The notes below the pieces were generated by a model. That model worked only from the letters and a program-made list of their open reading frames with translations, was not told where the DNA came from and did no database searches. A program made the translations under genes and the position numbers. Positions 1 to 7,673 of a DNA stretch of 64,000 nt are shown here, in pieces (the stretch's first letter is position 1; each line of letters begins with the position of its first letter). The stretch lies in NCBI RefSeq assembly GCF_019100565.1, contig NZ_JAHRID010000001.1, positions 806,001-870,000 of the forward strand, read 5' to 3'. This stretch comes from Arsukibacterium indicum. GTDB lineage: Bacteria > Pseudomonadota > Gammaproteobacteria > Enterobacterales > Alteromonadaceae.

Positions 1-341
1 CCCTGGTAAATATTAACCTGAGTGACCTTTATTCGTGGGGTGACGTGTTTGATATTTTCCTGTTTGAAGTAGCAATCGATAGCGACAATATCTATGCCGG
101 CATTGAGTTTTTTGAATTCGACGGCGATGATGTTGGTTTTGGTCCACTGACCTGGAGCTACCAAATGGTTTATGATGCATTTGGGTTCAGTTTCCTGGAA
201 GTGTATGATCTTGGAGGCAATTTAGTTGAGTTTGATACTCTAAGCCTTGGCGCGGCTCAGGTGGTATCAGCACCTTCAACTCTGGCGTTGTTTACCCTGG
301 CAATGGGTGCTTTACTGATCCGTCGCCGGCGCATAGTTTAA
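1..341 (+). CDS. PEP-CTERM sorting-domain protein, C-terminal part (partial at the window edge)
   Basis: The reading frame is open from base 3 through the GTG at 45 to the stop at 339-341, so the gene begins outside the window. The visible part is acidic and rich in aromatic residues. It ends with a PEP-CTERM-type tripartite tail: a short Pro-Ser motif (SAPSTLAL), a hydrophobic stretch and a terminal RRRR cluster. In this family the tail targets the protein to an exosortase for export and cleavage, giving a surface or biofilm-matrix protein. The motif is a variant, with APST where VPEP is typical. The N-terminal domain is not visible, so no further function can be assigned. A rho-independent terminator follows directly. 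Confidence 0.7.
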   Translation, partial: LVNINLSDLYSWGDVFDIFLFEVAIDSDNIYAGIEFFEFDGDDVGFGPLTWSYQMVYDAFGFSFLEVYDLGGNLVEFDTLSLGAAQVVSAPSTLALFTLAMGALLIRRRRIV

Positions 342-356
342 GCCTTTTCGTTGACT

Positions 357-384
357 TAAAGCCTGGCGCTGCCGGGCTTTTTTT
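357..384 (+). terminator. Rho-independent terminator after the PEP-CTERM gene
   Basis: An AAAGCC-T-GGC arm, loop GCT and a GCC-G-GGCTTT arm with one G-T wobble are followed by a run of T. It lies 16 bases past the stop codon. Confidence 0.8.
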
Positions 385-496
385 ATTCCACGGCGTTACA
401 ACGATAAAATGGCAAAAGCTTTACTACCATTCAGTCTTGTGTGCTGTCACCGATTGTTCCTGATAGAAACCAAGGGTTATAACGACAAGTTGTTAA

Positions 497-525
497 TTGA
501 CGAAGACGTGCCCCAGCGGCATAGT
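497..525 (+). promoter_or_regulatory. Candidate sigma-70 promoter for the TPR gene
   Basis: TTGACG at 497-502 and CATAGT at 520-525 are separated by exactly 17 bases, about 45 bases upstream of the preferred start of the TPR protein. The -10 box is imperfect, so this is a candidate only. Nothing else is apparent in the rest of the 342-568 gap. Confidence 0.35.
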
Positions 526-568
526 AGATTGCTGATACGTGTGTATTGTTACCGGTAGTTGTGCTGTT

Positions 569-1492
569 ATGCGAAGTGCTGCTTTTTTTACGATGTTAAT
601 GGCTTTTAACCTTAGCGCCTCTGAGAATCTGAGCGATCACGAGCAATTTTGTCAACAGGATACTACCGTAAGCTGTGCCAACTATCTGCAGCAAAAGCTC
701 TCTGCCCTGCCCCCTTTTAGTAATGGCTGGTACCGGGTGAAGGGTTTTCAACTCGACTACCTGTTCGATCAACATCAGTTTCAGCCATTGCAAACAGAGG
801 CGGAACTGTTGCTGCAACAGCAATCATTACCAGATATGCTAAAGGTGCAGGTGTATTTTTATTACGCTAAAGCGCTATTTGTCAGCGGCCAGTCGGAAGC
901 TGCTAAACGCTATTCCAGCAAGGCGATCCAGATGCTGCAGGAGGTTTATAGTGCCTTTGGTAACCCGCTGCGCATAATCGAATTAGCGAACTTACAATAC
1001 TCGCTGGGCGAGGTGGACCAGGCCGAGCAACTCCTGCACCAGGTTCAGTGGAAATATCAGAAAAGTAAAGATGCACTTTTTTTGTTCGAACTTTACTCGA
1101 ACAAAGCGCTAGTCAGCCACCAGCGCGATAAACTTGATGAAGCGGCAGAGTATCGTGCTGAAGCATTAAAGGCCGCACTTAGCCTGGGACATACCAATAA
1201 AATTATTGTGGCGATGGGTAATCTGGCAAGAACCAAACAATTGCTGGGGCAATTGTCAGCCGCTTTTGAGCTTTACGAGCAGTCACTGGTTTATACCTCA
1301 GGCCCGGAGTATCAGGTACAACATGCCATCCATCTTGTCCGACTGACAGAGATTTGCCTGCAACAACAACAACCAGTGCATGCACTTACTTTCTACAGGC
1401 TGATTGATCCTGAATTACTGGGGACATCACACAAACAGCTTTATCAACAATTTGGCAGCATACTGCTGGTTACAGCAACAGACAGTTTTTAA
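569..1492 (+). CDS. Secreted tetratricopeptide-repeat protein
   Basis: A protein of 307 residues. I prefer the ATG at 569 over the in-frame GTG at 539 because it begins directly with a signal-peptide-like segment (MRSAAFFTMLMAFNLSASE). The rest is helical, rich in Gln and Leu, with TPR-like repeats (for example AKALFVSGQSEAAKRY, NLQYSLGEVDQAEQLL and NLARTKQLLGQLSAAFELYE). This suggests a periplasmic protein-interaction scaffold. Proteins of this look are often the N-terminal sensor half of GGDEF or kinase proteins. Here the chain stops without a membrane anchor or output domain, 20 bases from a convergent gene, so it may be a stand-alone protein or a C-terminally shortened sensor. No specific partner can be named. 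Confidence 0.6.
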   Translation: MRSAAFFTMLMAFNLSASENLSDHEQFCQQDTTVSCANYLQQKLSALPPFSNGWYRVKGFQLDYLFDQHQFQPLQTEAELLLQQQSLPDMLKVQVYFYYAKALFVSGQSEAAKRYSSKAIQMLQEVYSAFGNPLRIIELANLQYSLGEVDQAEQLLHQVQWKYQKSKDALFLFELYSNKALVSHQRDKLDEAAEYRAEALKAALSLGHTNKIIVAMGNLARTKQLLGQLSAAFELYEQSLVYTSGPEYQVQHAIHLVRLTEICLQQQQPVHALTFYRLIDPELLGTSHKQLYQQFGSILLVTATDSF

Positions 1493-1512
1493 CCATGCTC
1501 AAAGGCTTCATT

Positions 1513-2082
1513 TTAGCCATTGTATATTGCACCGCCGCCAGTGACATATTGCTGCAGTACTGCATTAGCTTCATCTCGCTGCACCAGGCGCACAACTTCA
1601 ATACCGGCGTCGGTTAAATACTGGTAGCTACTGGCCTCTACCGGGCCTTCGTCAAAGCCTATAGCGCGGGCATCGTCTGCAGTAGCAGCACAGACTAAAC
1701 GCTTTACTCCACTCCACAGTGTGCCACCTAAGCACATGGCACAGGGCTCACAGGAGGTAAACAATTCACGTTTTACGCCATCAGCATTCAGGCTGAAACT
1801 TTGCAGTTGCTGGCCGGCCAGCATTATCGCCACCATTTCGCCATGGGCTGCCGGGTTATGCATTGGCATTACCCGGTTTACCCCAACGCTGAGTAGCTTA
1901 CCGCTATCACAATCAAAAATAGCACTGCCAAACGGGCCGCCGGTACCGCGCAGCACATTTTGTTTTGATAACTCAACTGCAAGCGCCATTTTCTCATTAT
2001 CACTGGTGTAGGTTTTCTGCCAGTCGACCACCTCATTAATCCAGTCGGGTAAGGTTATTGTTACCTGTTGTCCTGCTACCAT
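1513..2082 (-). CDS. Nucleoside/nucleobase deaminase of the cytidine/guanine deaminase (CDA) superfamily
   Basis: A 189-residue zinc hydrolase. The metal and catalytic site is plain: His80-Gly-Glu82 (AAHGEM) and Cys114-x-x-Cys117 (SCEPCAMC), with the GGPFGSAI substrate-loop signature seen in guanine deaminases and related enzymes. The frame extends upstream inside gpt, but the start at 2082 gives the usual family length and lies 4 bases after the gpt stop, as in a tight operon. With gpt, deoD and deoB upstream it probably takes part in purine-base salvage. Guanine deamination is the likeliest reaction by resemblance, but other nucleobases or nucleosides cannot be excluded from sequence. Confidence 0.8.
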   Translation of the reverse strand: MVAGQQVTITLPDWINEVVDWQKTYTSDNEKMALAVELSKQNVLRGTGGPFGSAIFDCDSGKLLSVGVNRVMPMHNPAAHGEMVAIMLAGQQLQSFSLNADGVKRELFTSCEPCAMCLGGTLWSGVKRLVCAATADDARAIGFDEGPVEASSYQYLTDAGIEVVRLVQRDEANAVLQQYVTGGGAIYNG

Positions 2083-2086
2083 CAGA

Positions 2087-2557
2087 TTAATGCTCCGCCA
2101 GAGGTTTACTGTAGGCCAGCTCCATATCCCATGGCAGCTGGATCCAGGTATCCTGCTCAATATCAGTAATATAGTGGTCTACCAATGGTTTACCCTGTGG
2201 CTTGGCATAAACAGTAACAAAACAGGCTTTTGGGAAATGCTCGCGCAGAGCCCTGGCGGTTTCCCCGGTATCGACTAAATCGTCAACAATTAGCAGTTTG
2301 GCATTATCTTCCAGGCTGGCATCTTTTAAAATGCGTAAACTGCCCTGTTTATCGTGGTCATAACTGGCCACACAAATACTGTCGACTACCCTGATATTCA
2401 GCTCGCGCGCCAGAATGGCTGCCGGCACCAGGCCACCGCGGCTTACTGCTACTATGGCAGTGAAATCACGGCCCAGCAGCTGCTGGGCCAGCTCTTTGCT
2501 GGCCCGGTGAAACGCTTCCCAGGACACATAAAACATTTTATTGGTGGTTAAAGACAT
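2087..2557 (-). CDS. gpt: Xanthine-guanine phosphoribosyltransferase
   Basis: A 156-residue type I phosphoribosyltransferase very like E. coli Gpt (152 aa). It converts guanine, xanthine and, less well, hypoxanthine plus PRPP into GMP, XMP or IMP. The PRPP-binding signature is LLIVDDLVDTGET, with the flexible-loop region SRGGLVPA before it and the family-specific DTWIQLPWDM near the C-terminus. A GGA ribosome-binding motif precedes the ATG. It lies between deoD (28 bases upstream) and the deaminase (4 bases downstream) on the same strand, forming a purine-salvage cluster. Confidence 0.93.
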   Translation of the reverse strand: MSLTTNKMFYVSWEAFHRASKELAQQLLGRDFTAIVAVSRGGLVPAAILARELNIRVVDSICVASYDHDKQGSLRILKDASLEDNAKLLIVDDLVDTGETARALREHFPKACFVTVYAKPQGKPLVDHYITDIEQDTWIQLPWDMELAYSKPLAEH

Positions 2558-2585
2558 AATAGTTCCGGCTTAATCAGATAAATAA

Positions 2586-3287
2586 CTAAATTAATGACAG
2601 GGCAATTTCAACCATTTCATTGAAGCTGGTCTGGCGTAAATCAGCATCCAGCGCCTCACCGGTACGGATATGATCGCTAACCGTTAAGATAGCCAATGCA
2701 TTAATCCCATATTCGGCCGCCACGCCGTATAAACCGGCTGCTTCCATTTCTACTGCCAGCACGCCGTATTTTTCCAGGGTATCGAACAGGGTTTCGCTTG
2801 GGTTGTAAAATAAATCTGAGGTAAAAACATTGCCAACTTTAACATTAATTTGCTTAGCGCGGGCGGCATGCACGGCCTTTTCCAGCAAATCGTAATTGGC
2901 GATTGCCGCGAAATCCATACCTGCCAGGCGGTTACGGTTAACCGCAGAGTCGGTGCTGGCACCCATAGCAATAACCACATCCCGCACTTTTACCTCAAGC
3001 GGTAAAGCACCGCAGGAGCCAATGCGAATAATATTTTTAACCCCATAGAATTTAGCAAGCTCTGTTGCATACAATGACATAGACGGCACGCCCATACCCG
3101 AGCCCAGCACACTGACCGGCTTGCCCTGATAAGTGCCGGTATAACCAAACATATTTCGAACGGTATTGACACAAACGGCATCAGTTAAAAAAGTATCAGC
3201 AATATGCTTTGCCCGCAGTGGATCTCCCGGCATCAGTACAGTTTGCGCAAACGCATCATCAGCGGCGTTAATATGTGGAGTAGCCAT
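2586..3287 (-). CDS. deoD: Purine nucleoside phosphorylase, DeoD type
   Basis: A 233-residue hexameric-type phosphorylase that cleaves purine (deoxy)ribonucleosides with phosphate to the free base and (deoxy)ribose-1-phosphate. Family signatures are visible: [12 protein letters not shown] near the N-terminus (phosphate site), [28 protein letters not shown] (nucleoside-binding Glu) and ILTVSDHI with the catalytic Asp. Length and N-terminus match E. coli DeoD (239 aa). The stop of deoB lies 9 bases upstream, so the two are surely cotranscribed. The sugar phosphate it releases is the substrate of DeoB. Confidence 0.95.
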   Translation of the reverse strand: MATPHINAADDAFAQTVLMPGDPLRAKHIADTFLTDAVCVNTVRNMFGYTGTYQGKPVSVLGSGMGVPSMSLYATELAKFYGVKNIIRIGSCGALPLEVKVRDVVIAMGASTDSAVNRNRLAGMDFAAIANYDLLEKAVHAARAKQINVKVGNVFTSDLFYNPSETLFDTLEKYGVLAVEMEAAGLYGVAAEYGINALAILTVSDHIRTGEALDADLRQTSFNEMVEIALSLI

Positions 3288-3296
3288 AATTCTCTC

Positions 3297-4505
3297 TTAA
3301 TGTAATTTAGCAATAAAGGAATCGCCGTGCGCCATCGCGTCCAGCTTAAAGTAGTCGGCCAGGGTCTGGCCTATGTCAGCAAAAGTCATCCGCTCGCCCA
3401 AATCAGTGCTGGCGAGGCCGGGCTGGTACGCCAGCACCGGGATGTATTCCCGGGTGTGCTCAGTGCCCGGCCAGGTTGGGTCACAACCATGATCTGCTGT
3501 CATCAGCAACAGGGTATCATCATCGCAGGCAGCGAGTAGCTCAGGCAGGCGGCTGTCAAAGTACTCTAACGCCTCACCGTAACCAATTGCGTCGCGCCGG
3601 TGGCCATAATTCTGATCAAAATCAACCAGATTGGTAAACACCAGGCTGCGGTCTGGCTGCTTTTTCATCTGCTCAAGCGTGGTATCAATTAACGCCTCCA
3701 GTCCGGTGGCTTTAATATTTTCACTGATCCCCTGATGGGCATAAATATCAGCAATTTTACCAATACTGATAACCTTACCTCCCGCTCCAGTCAGCTTATC
3801 AAGTACCGTGGGGGCCGGCGGCAGCACCGAGTAATCGCGGCGATTACCGGTTCGGGCATAATTATCTGCACTATCGCCGGTAAAAGGCCTGGCGATTACC
3901 CTGCCAATGTTGTAGTTGTCGAGTAGCTCGCGGGCTACCCGGCAAAAGCTCAGCAGCTTTTCCAGGCCGAAATGTTGTTCATGGGCGGCTACCTGAAATA
4001 CACTGTCAGCTGAGGTATAACAGATTGGTTTACCGGTTTTTACGTGTTCGTCGCCCAGCTTACGTAAAATATCGGTGCCAGAGGCATGGCAATTACCTAA
4101 AATGCCACTTACCCCGGTACGCTGGCACAGCTCAGCAATTAATTCAGCCGGAAAACTGTCAGTTTTCTGTTCAAAGTAGCCCCAGTCAAACAGCACCGGT
4201 ACGCCGGCCATTTCCCAGTGGCCACTTGGCGTGTCTTTGCCACTGCTAAGCTCACGGGCGTAACCGTAGGCGCCAACCGGCTCGGCACTGTCATCTGTAT
4301 CTGGCGCGCTTTTAGCGGCAGCAGTAGCCGCCTTAACCAGGCCAAGACGCGCCAGGTTAGGTAATGCCAGCTTACGGCCTTTCTGCTTAACAAACTCACG
4401 GGCGATACTGCCAAAAGTATTGGCACCAACGTCACCAAAACGGTCGGCATCAGGCGCGCTGCCAATACCAAAACTATCCAGAACCAGGATTACTGCCTTT
4501 GCCAT
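3297..4505 (-). CDS. deoB: Phosphopentomutase
   Basis: A 402-residue member of the alkaline-phosphatase superfamily that interconverts (deoxy)ribose-1-phosphate and (deoxy)ribose-5-phosphate. The frame extends upstream to 4604, but the ATG at 4505 is correct: it gives the standard N-terminus [15 protein letters not shown] with a metal-ligand Asp and is preceded by a GGGAG motif. Other marks are [12 protein letters not shown] around the catalytic Thr, [15 protein letters not shown] and the C-terminal metal site [20 protein letters not shown]. It leads the deoB-deoD-gpt-deaminase cluster. deoA and deoC, which often accompany it, are absent here. Confidence 0.95.
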   Translation of the reverse strand: MAKAVILVLDSFGIGSAPDADRFGDVGANTFGSIAREFVKQKGRKLALPNLARLGLVKAATAAAKSAPDTDDSAEPVGAYGYARELSSGKDTPSGHWEMAGVPVLFDWGYFEQKTDSFPAELIAELCQRTGVSGILGNCHASGTDILRKLGDEHVKTGKPICYTSADSVFQVAAHEQHFGLEKLLSFCRVARELLDNYNIGRVIARPFTGDSADNYARTGNRRDYSVLPPAPTVLDKLTGAGGKVISIGKIADIYAHQGISENIKATGLEALIDTTLEQMKKQPDRSLVFTNLVDFDQNYGHRRDAIGYGEALEYFDSRLPELLAACDDDTLLLMTADHGCDPTWPGTEHTREYIPVLAYQPGLASTDLGERMTFADIGQTLADYFKLDAMAHGDSFIAKLH

Positions 4506-4696
4506 ACTGTGGGCTCCCACTGTAAAAATGCACCAGCCAAATCTGAACGGCGATATTGTCAATCCGTGCCGCCCAGATCCTGAAAAAATAAAAAGGGCAC
4601 GCACTTTAATATGCTACCCGCTGTTTTACAAGTTTAACTGTTTATTTGGCGTTTGCCGCGGCTTTTATCAAGCTTTCTTGCCGTTTGTCCGCAAAC

Positions 4697-4724
4697 AAAA
4701 ACGGCGCCGAAGCGCCGTTTTTAT
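4697..4724 (-). terminator. Rho-independent terminator after the prolyl oligopeptidase gene
   Basis: An AAAAACGGCGC arm with its complement GCGCCGTTTTT around a CGAA loop. It lies just past the peptidase stop (4741) and upstream of deoB. The A and T flanks would let it act in both directions. Confidence 0.85.
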
Positions 4725-4740
4725 CATGCAGCTCACCAGA

Positions 4741-6903
4741 TCACTGTGGCAATTGCTGATAGCCCATGCTGTACAGGGTAAAACTGAAAATATCAGCTGC
4801 CTGATCAATAACCATCGACACCGGCATGCCAGCACCGTGACCGGCATTGACGTCAATCCGGATTAACTGCGGATTAACCTTGGTTGCTTTTGCCTGCAAT
4901 TCTGCAGCAAATTTAAAGGAGTGCGCCGGCACAACCCGATCATCATGATCCGCGGTGGTTACCATCGTCGCCGGATACGTCACCCCCTCTTTAACGTTAT
5001 GCACCGGAGAATAAGCTTTTAAATACTGAAACATATCGGCTGACTGCTCAGAAGTACCGTAATCGTAAGCCCAGCCAGCACCCGCGGTAAAGGTATGGTA
5101 ACGCAGCATATCCAGTACACCAACTGCCGGTAACGCCACTTTAAATAGTTCAGGACGCTGGGTCATTGCCGCACCCACCAATAAACCACCATTTGAGCCA
5201 CCACGAATCGCCAGCTTGCCGGCGCTGGTATAGTTTTGCTGCTGCAGATATTCTGCCGCAGCAATAAAGTCATCGAACACATTCTGCTTTTTCTGTTGTA
5301 CGCCGGCGTTATGCCAGGCTTTACCGTACTCGCCGCCGCCACGTAAGTTAGCCACAGCATAGACGCCACCCATTTCCATCCACACGGCATTAGCGACACT
5401 GAATGACGGTGTCAGGCTGACATTAAAACCACCATAACCATACAAAATAGTCGGGTTAGTGCCATCTTTTTTCAGGCCCTTTTTATAGCTGATGATCATT
5501 GGTACCTTGGTACCGTCTTTTGAGGTGTAGAACACCTGCTCAGACGTGTAATTTTCAGGGTTAAAATCAATTTTCGGGCTGTTATACAATTCAGATTTGC
5601 CACTGTCCGGCTTAAACGCATAAATGCTGGACGGCGTAGTGTAATTGGCGAACGAATAATACAGGGTTTCAGCGTCTTTCTTGCCGCTGAATCCGCCGGC
5701 ACTGCCGATACCCGGTAATTCAATCTCTCTGACCAGTTTACCGCTGTAGTCGTATTGTTTAACCTGCGCAATAGCGTCCACCATGTAGTTGGCAAACAGG
5801 TAACCGGCACCTTTACTTATCCGCAGCACGTTGTCTGTTTCCGGGATCAGTTCCTGCCAGTTGTCAGGGGTAGGCTTGGCGGCAGACGTCATTACTACTT
5901 TGCGGTTTGGTGCATTGAGGTTGGTTACCAGATACAGCTTGTCACCGTCATTATCCAGTAAATCGGTATCAGAATCAGTGTGGTCTAAAATGGTGACAAA
6001 CTTGCTATCTTCTTTGGTTAAATCTTTCAAAAACAGTTTATTACCAGAAGTGGATACAGCTGCCGACACCAGCAGGTATTTATCATCTTCAGTTACTGAA
6101 GCGCCAACATAACGGTGTTTTTGTTCAGCTGTACCACCAAACACAACCTGATCATTGGCCTGAGCTGTACCCAGTTTGTGATAGTAAAGCTTGTGCTGAT
6201 CGGTCATGGCCGATAGTTCACTGCCCTCTGGCTTGTCATAGCTGGAGTAGAAGAAACCATCATTTCCCACCCATGAAATACCACTGAATTTTACGTCAAC
6301 CAGAGTGGGTTCCAGCTGCTCTTTGGTTTTTGCGTCAATGATAATAATTTTACGCCAGTCGCTGCCGCCTTCAGAAATAGCATAAGCTGCCAGGCTGCCG
6401 TCTTTGGAAAACTCAATATCAGCCAGCGAGGTGGTACCGTCTTCGCTAAAAGTGTTTGGGTCTAAAAATACTTCAGCTTCGCCACCATCTTTCTGCCGGT
6501 ACAATACAAACTGGTTTTGCAAACCGTCATTTTTATAGAAATAGTGATACTCTCCTTCTTTAAACGGTGCACCAACCCGTTCAAAATTCCATGATTTTTC
6601 CAATTTCGCCCGCACTTCATCCCGAAACGGAATTTGAGCCAGATACGAAAATGTTACCTCGTTCTGCGCTTTAACCCATGCTTCAGTCTCGCTACTGCGA
6701 TCGTCTTCCAGCCAGCGATACGGATCTGCCACGTCAGTACCAAAGTAGTTATCTACGGTATCACCCTTGCGTGTAACAGGGTAAGTAACTTGCTGCTGTT
6801 GCTCTGCACTCACGGTAACGTCCTGACTGGTATTTACATCTTGTTTAGCCCCGCCGCACGCACTTAGCATGGCAGCAGCTAACAGGGTAATAGCATGTTT
6901 CAT
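4741..6903 (-). CDS. Prolyl oligopeptidase family serine peptidase (S9A), lipoprotein
   Basis: A 720-residue enzyme predicted to cut short peptides after proline. The ATG at 6903 is preceded by GGAG and starts a lipoprotein signal ([16 protein letters not shown]) whose lipobox Cys is residue 16; the longer upstream frame is not needed. A seven-blade propeller domain fills roughly residues 100-440. The alpha/beta hydrolase catalytic domain follows, with GGSNGG (nucleophile Ser570), ADHDDRVVP (acid) and NAGHGAG (His689). Acidic residues after the lipobox Cys do not give a clear inner-membrane retention signal. The likely role is periplasmic or cell-surface peptide degradation for nutrition. It stands as its own transcription unit. 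Confidence 0.92.
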   Translation of the reverse strand: MKHAITLLAAAMLSACGGAKQDVNTSQDVTVSAEQQQQVTYPVTRKGDTVDNYFGTDVADPYRWLEDDRSSETEAWVKAQNEVTFSYLAQIPFRDEVRAKLEKSWNFERVGAPFKEGEYHYFYKNDGLQNQFVLYRQKDGGEAEVFLDPNTFSEDGTTSLADIEFSKDGSLAAYAISEGGSDWRKIIIIDAKTKEQLEPTLVDVKFSGISWVGNDGFFYSSYDKPEGSELSAMTDQHKLYYHKLGTAQANDQVVFGGTAEQKHRYVGASVTEDDKYLLVSAAVSTSGNKLFLKDLTKEDSKFVTILDHTDSDTDLLDNDGDKLYLVTNLNAPNRKVVMTSAAKPTPDNWQELIPETDNVLRISKGAGYLFANYMVDAIAQVKQYDYSGKLVREIELPGIGSAGGFSGKKDAETLYYSFANYTTPSSIYAFKPDSGKSELYNSPKIDFNPENYTSEQVFYTSKDGTKVPMIISYKKGLKKDGTNPTILYGYGGFNVSLTPSFSVANAVWMEMGGVYAVANLRGGGEYGKAWHNAGVQQKKQNVFDDFIAAAEYLQQQNYTSAGKLAIRGGSNGGLLVGAAMTQRPELFKVALPAVGVLDMLRYHTFTAGAGWAYDYGTSEQSADMFQYLKAYSPVHNVKEGVTYPATMVTTADHDDRVVPAHSFKFAAELQAKATKVNPQLIRIDVNAGHGAGMPVSMVIDQAADIFSFTLYSMGYQQLPQ

Positions 6904-7087
6904 GAAAAACTCCGATGTTGATGTTTTTGTAATTGTTGTTGGGCATATTTTAAAAAACGCGTTTGAGCTTAACAAAGAAGGTTGCTTTTGCCTATTTCAC
7001 CTGGCTGGAATTTATGTAGACTCAAAGCGAATTTACGGCAGCGTAATCGAAGATATCACAGCAGAGATGCCACAGGCTGAAAAAGCA

Positions 7088-7114
7088 AAACGCCAGCATT
7101 AAGCTGGCGTTTTC
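7088..7114 (-). terminator. Terminator of the tRNA-Phe operon
   Basis: A perfect 11-base inverted repeat (AAAACGCCAGC / GCTGGCGTTTT) with a five-base loop starts 8 bases after the last tRNA-Phe gene on the minus strand. Confidence 0.85.
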
Positions 7115-7121
7115 ACTTTAA

Positions 7122-7197
7122 TGGTGCCCAGAGGCGGAATCGAACCACCGACACGCGGATTTTCAATCCGCTGCTCTACCGACTGAGCTATCTGGGC
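7122..7197 (-). tRNA. tRNA-Phe (GAA), copy 3
   Basis: A 76-base cloverleaf including encoded CCA. The anticodon loop reads TTGAAAA (GAA). Acceptor GCCCAGA pairs with TCTGGGC, and the T loop has the usual GGTTCGATTCC. It is the last of three identical copies in transcription order. Confidence 0.97.
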
Positions 7198-7259
7198 AAA
7201 AACGTCGTGCTGGTTAAAGTAGGCTGCCAGTGGCAGTAACTGAACAAGACACCAAAAAA

Positions 7260-7335
7260 TGGTGCCCAGAGGCGGAATCGAACCACCGACACGCGGATTT
7301 TCAATCCGCTGCTCTACCGACTGAGCTATCTGGGC
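7260..7335 (-). tRNA. tRNA-Phe (GAA), copy 2
   Basis: Identical to the neighbouring copies: 76 bases, anticodon GAA, CCA encoded. It is the middle member of the three-copy array. Confidence 0.97.
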
Positions 7336-7397
7336 AAAAACGTCGTGCTGGTTAAAGTAGGCTGCCAGTGGCAGTAACTGAACAAGACACCAAAAAA

Positions 7398-7473
7398 TGG
7401 TGCCCAGAGGCGGAATCGAACCACCGACACGCGGATTTTCAATCCGCTGCTCTACCGACTGAGCTATCTGGGC
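7398..7473 (-). tRNA. tRNA-Phe (GAA), copy 1
   Basis: The first copy in transcription order, with a good promoter just upstream. Same 76-base sequence with anticodon GAA and encoded CCA. Confidence 0.97.
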
Positions 7474-7485
7474 AATGCGGGTCGT

Positions 7486-7514
7486 ATTAAACGGATTTTG
7501 CCAAGCTAAGTCAA
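7486..7514 (-). promoter_or_regulatory. Promoter of the tRNA-Phe operon
   Basis: On the minus strand TTGACT (-35) and TTTAAT (-10) are separated by exactly 17 bases. A GC-rich discriminator (ACGACCCGC) follows, typical of stringently controlled stable-RNA promoters. The first tRNA starts about 12 bases beyond the -10 box. Confidence 0.75.
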
Positions 7515-7673
7515 CAGATATTTTATAAAAGCAGTGTAAGCGAACAGCGATTAACCAACCACAGCTGCTTTGTTCGCCAACTGTTAAAATTAACACTGCG
7601 CCAGCGCCTAAAAACTTGTTACACTATATTCAGTTATCTGGTACGCCGTACAATGCATTTAAATGGACAGCTG

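Larger units (their letters stand above)
7122..7473 (-). repeat. Tandem array of three 138-base units, each tRNA-Phe plus spacer
   Basis: The tRNA-Phe genes start at 7122, 7260 and 7398 (plus-strand coordinates), exactly 138 bases apart. The two 62-base spacers (7198-7259 and 7336-7397) look identical base for base, so the array arose by recent duplication or is kept uniform by gene conversion. Confidence 0.92.

Noticed and set aside
6869-7102. A 77-codon plus-strand frame upstream of the prolyl oligopeptidase
   Set aside because: It overlaps the signal peptide and leader of the peptidase and has no Shine-Dalgarno or recognisable domain.
7122-7473. Evenly spaced repeats resembling a CRISPR array
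   Set aside because: The repeated units are complete tRNA-Phe genes and the spacers are identical, the opposite of CRISPR.
7099-7596. An open reading frame of 165 codons with three identical internal repeats
   Set aside because: It is the reading of the tRNA-Phe array and its spacers; the repeats are tRNA genes.
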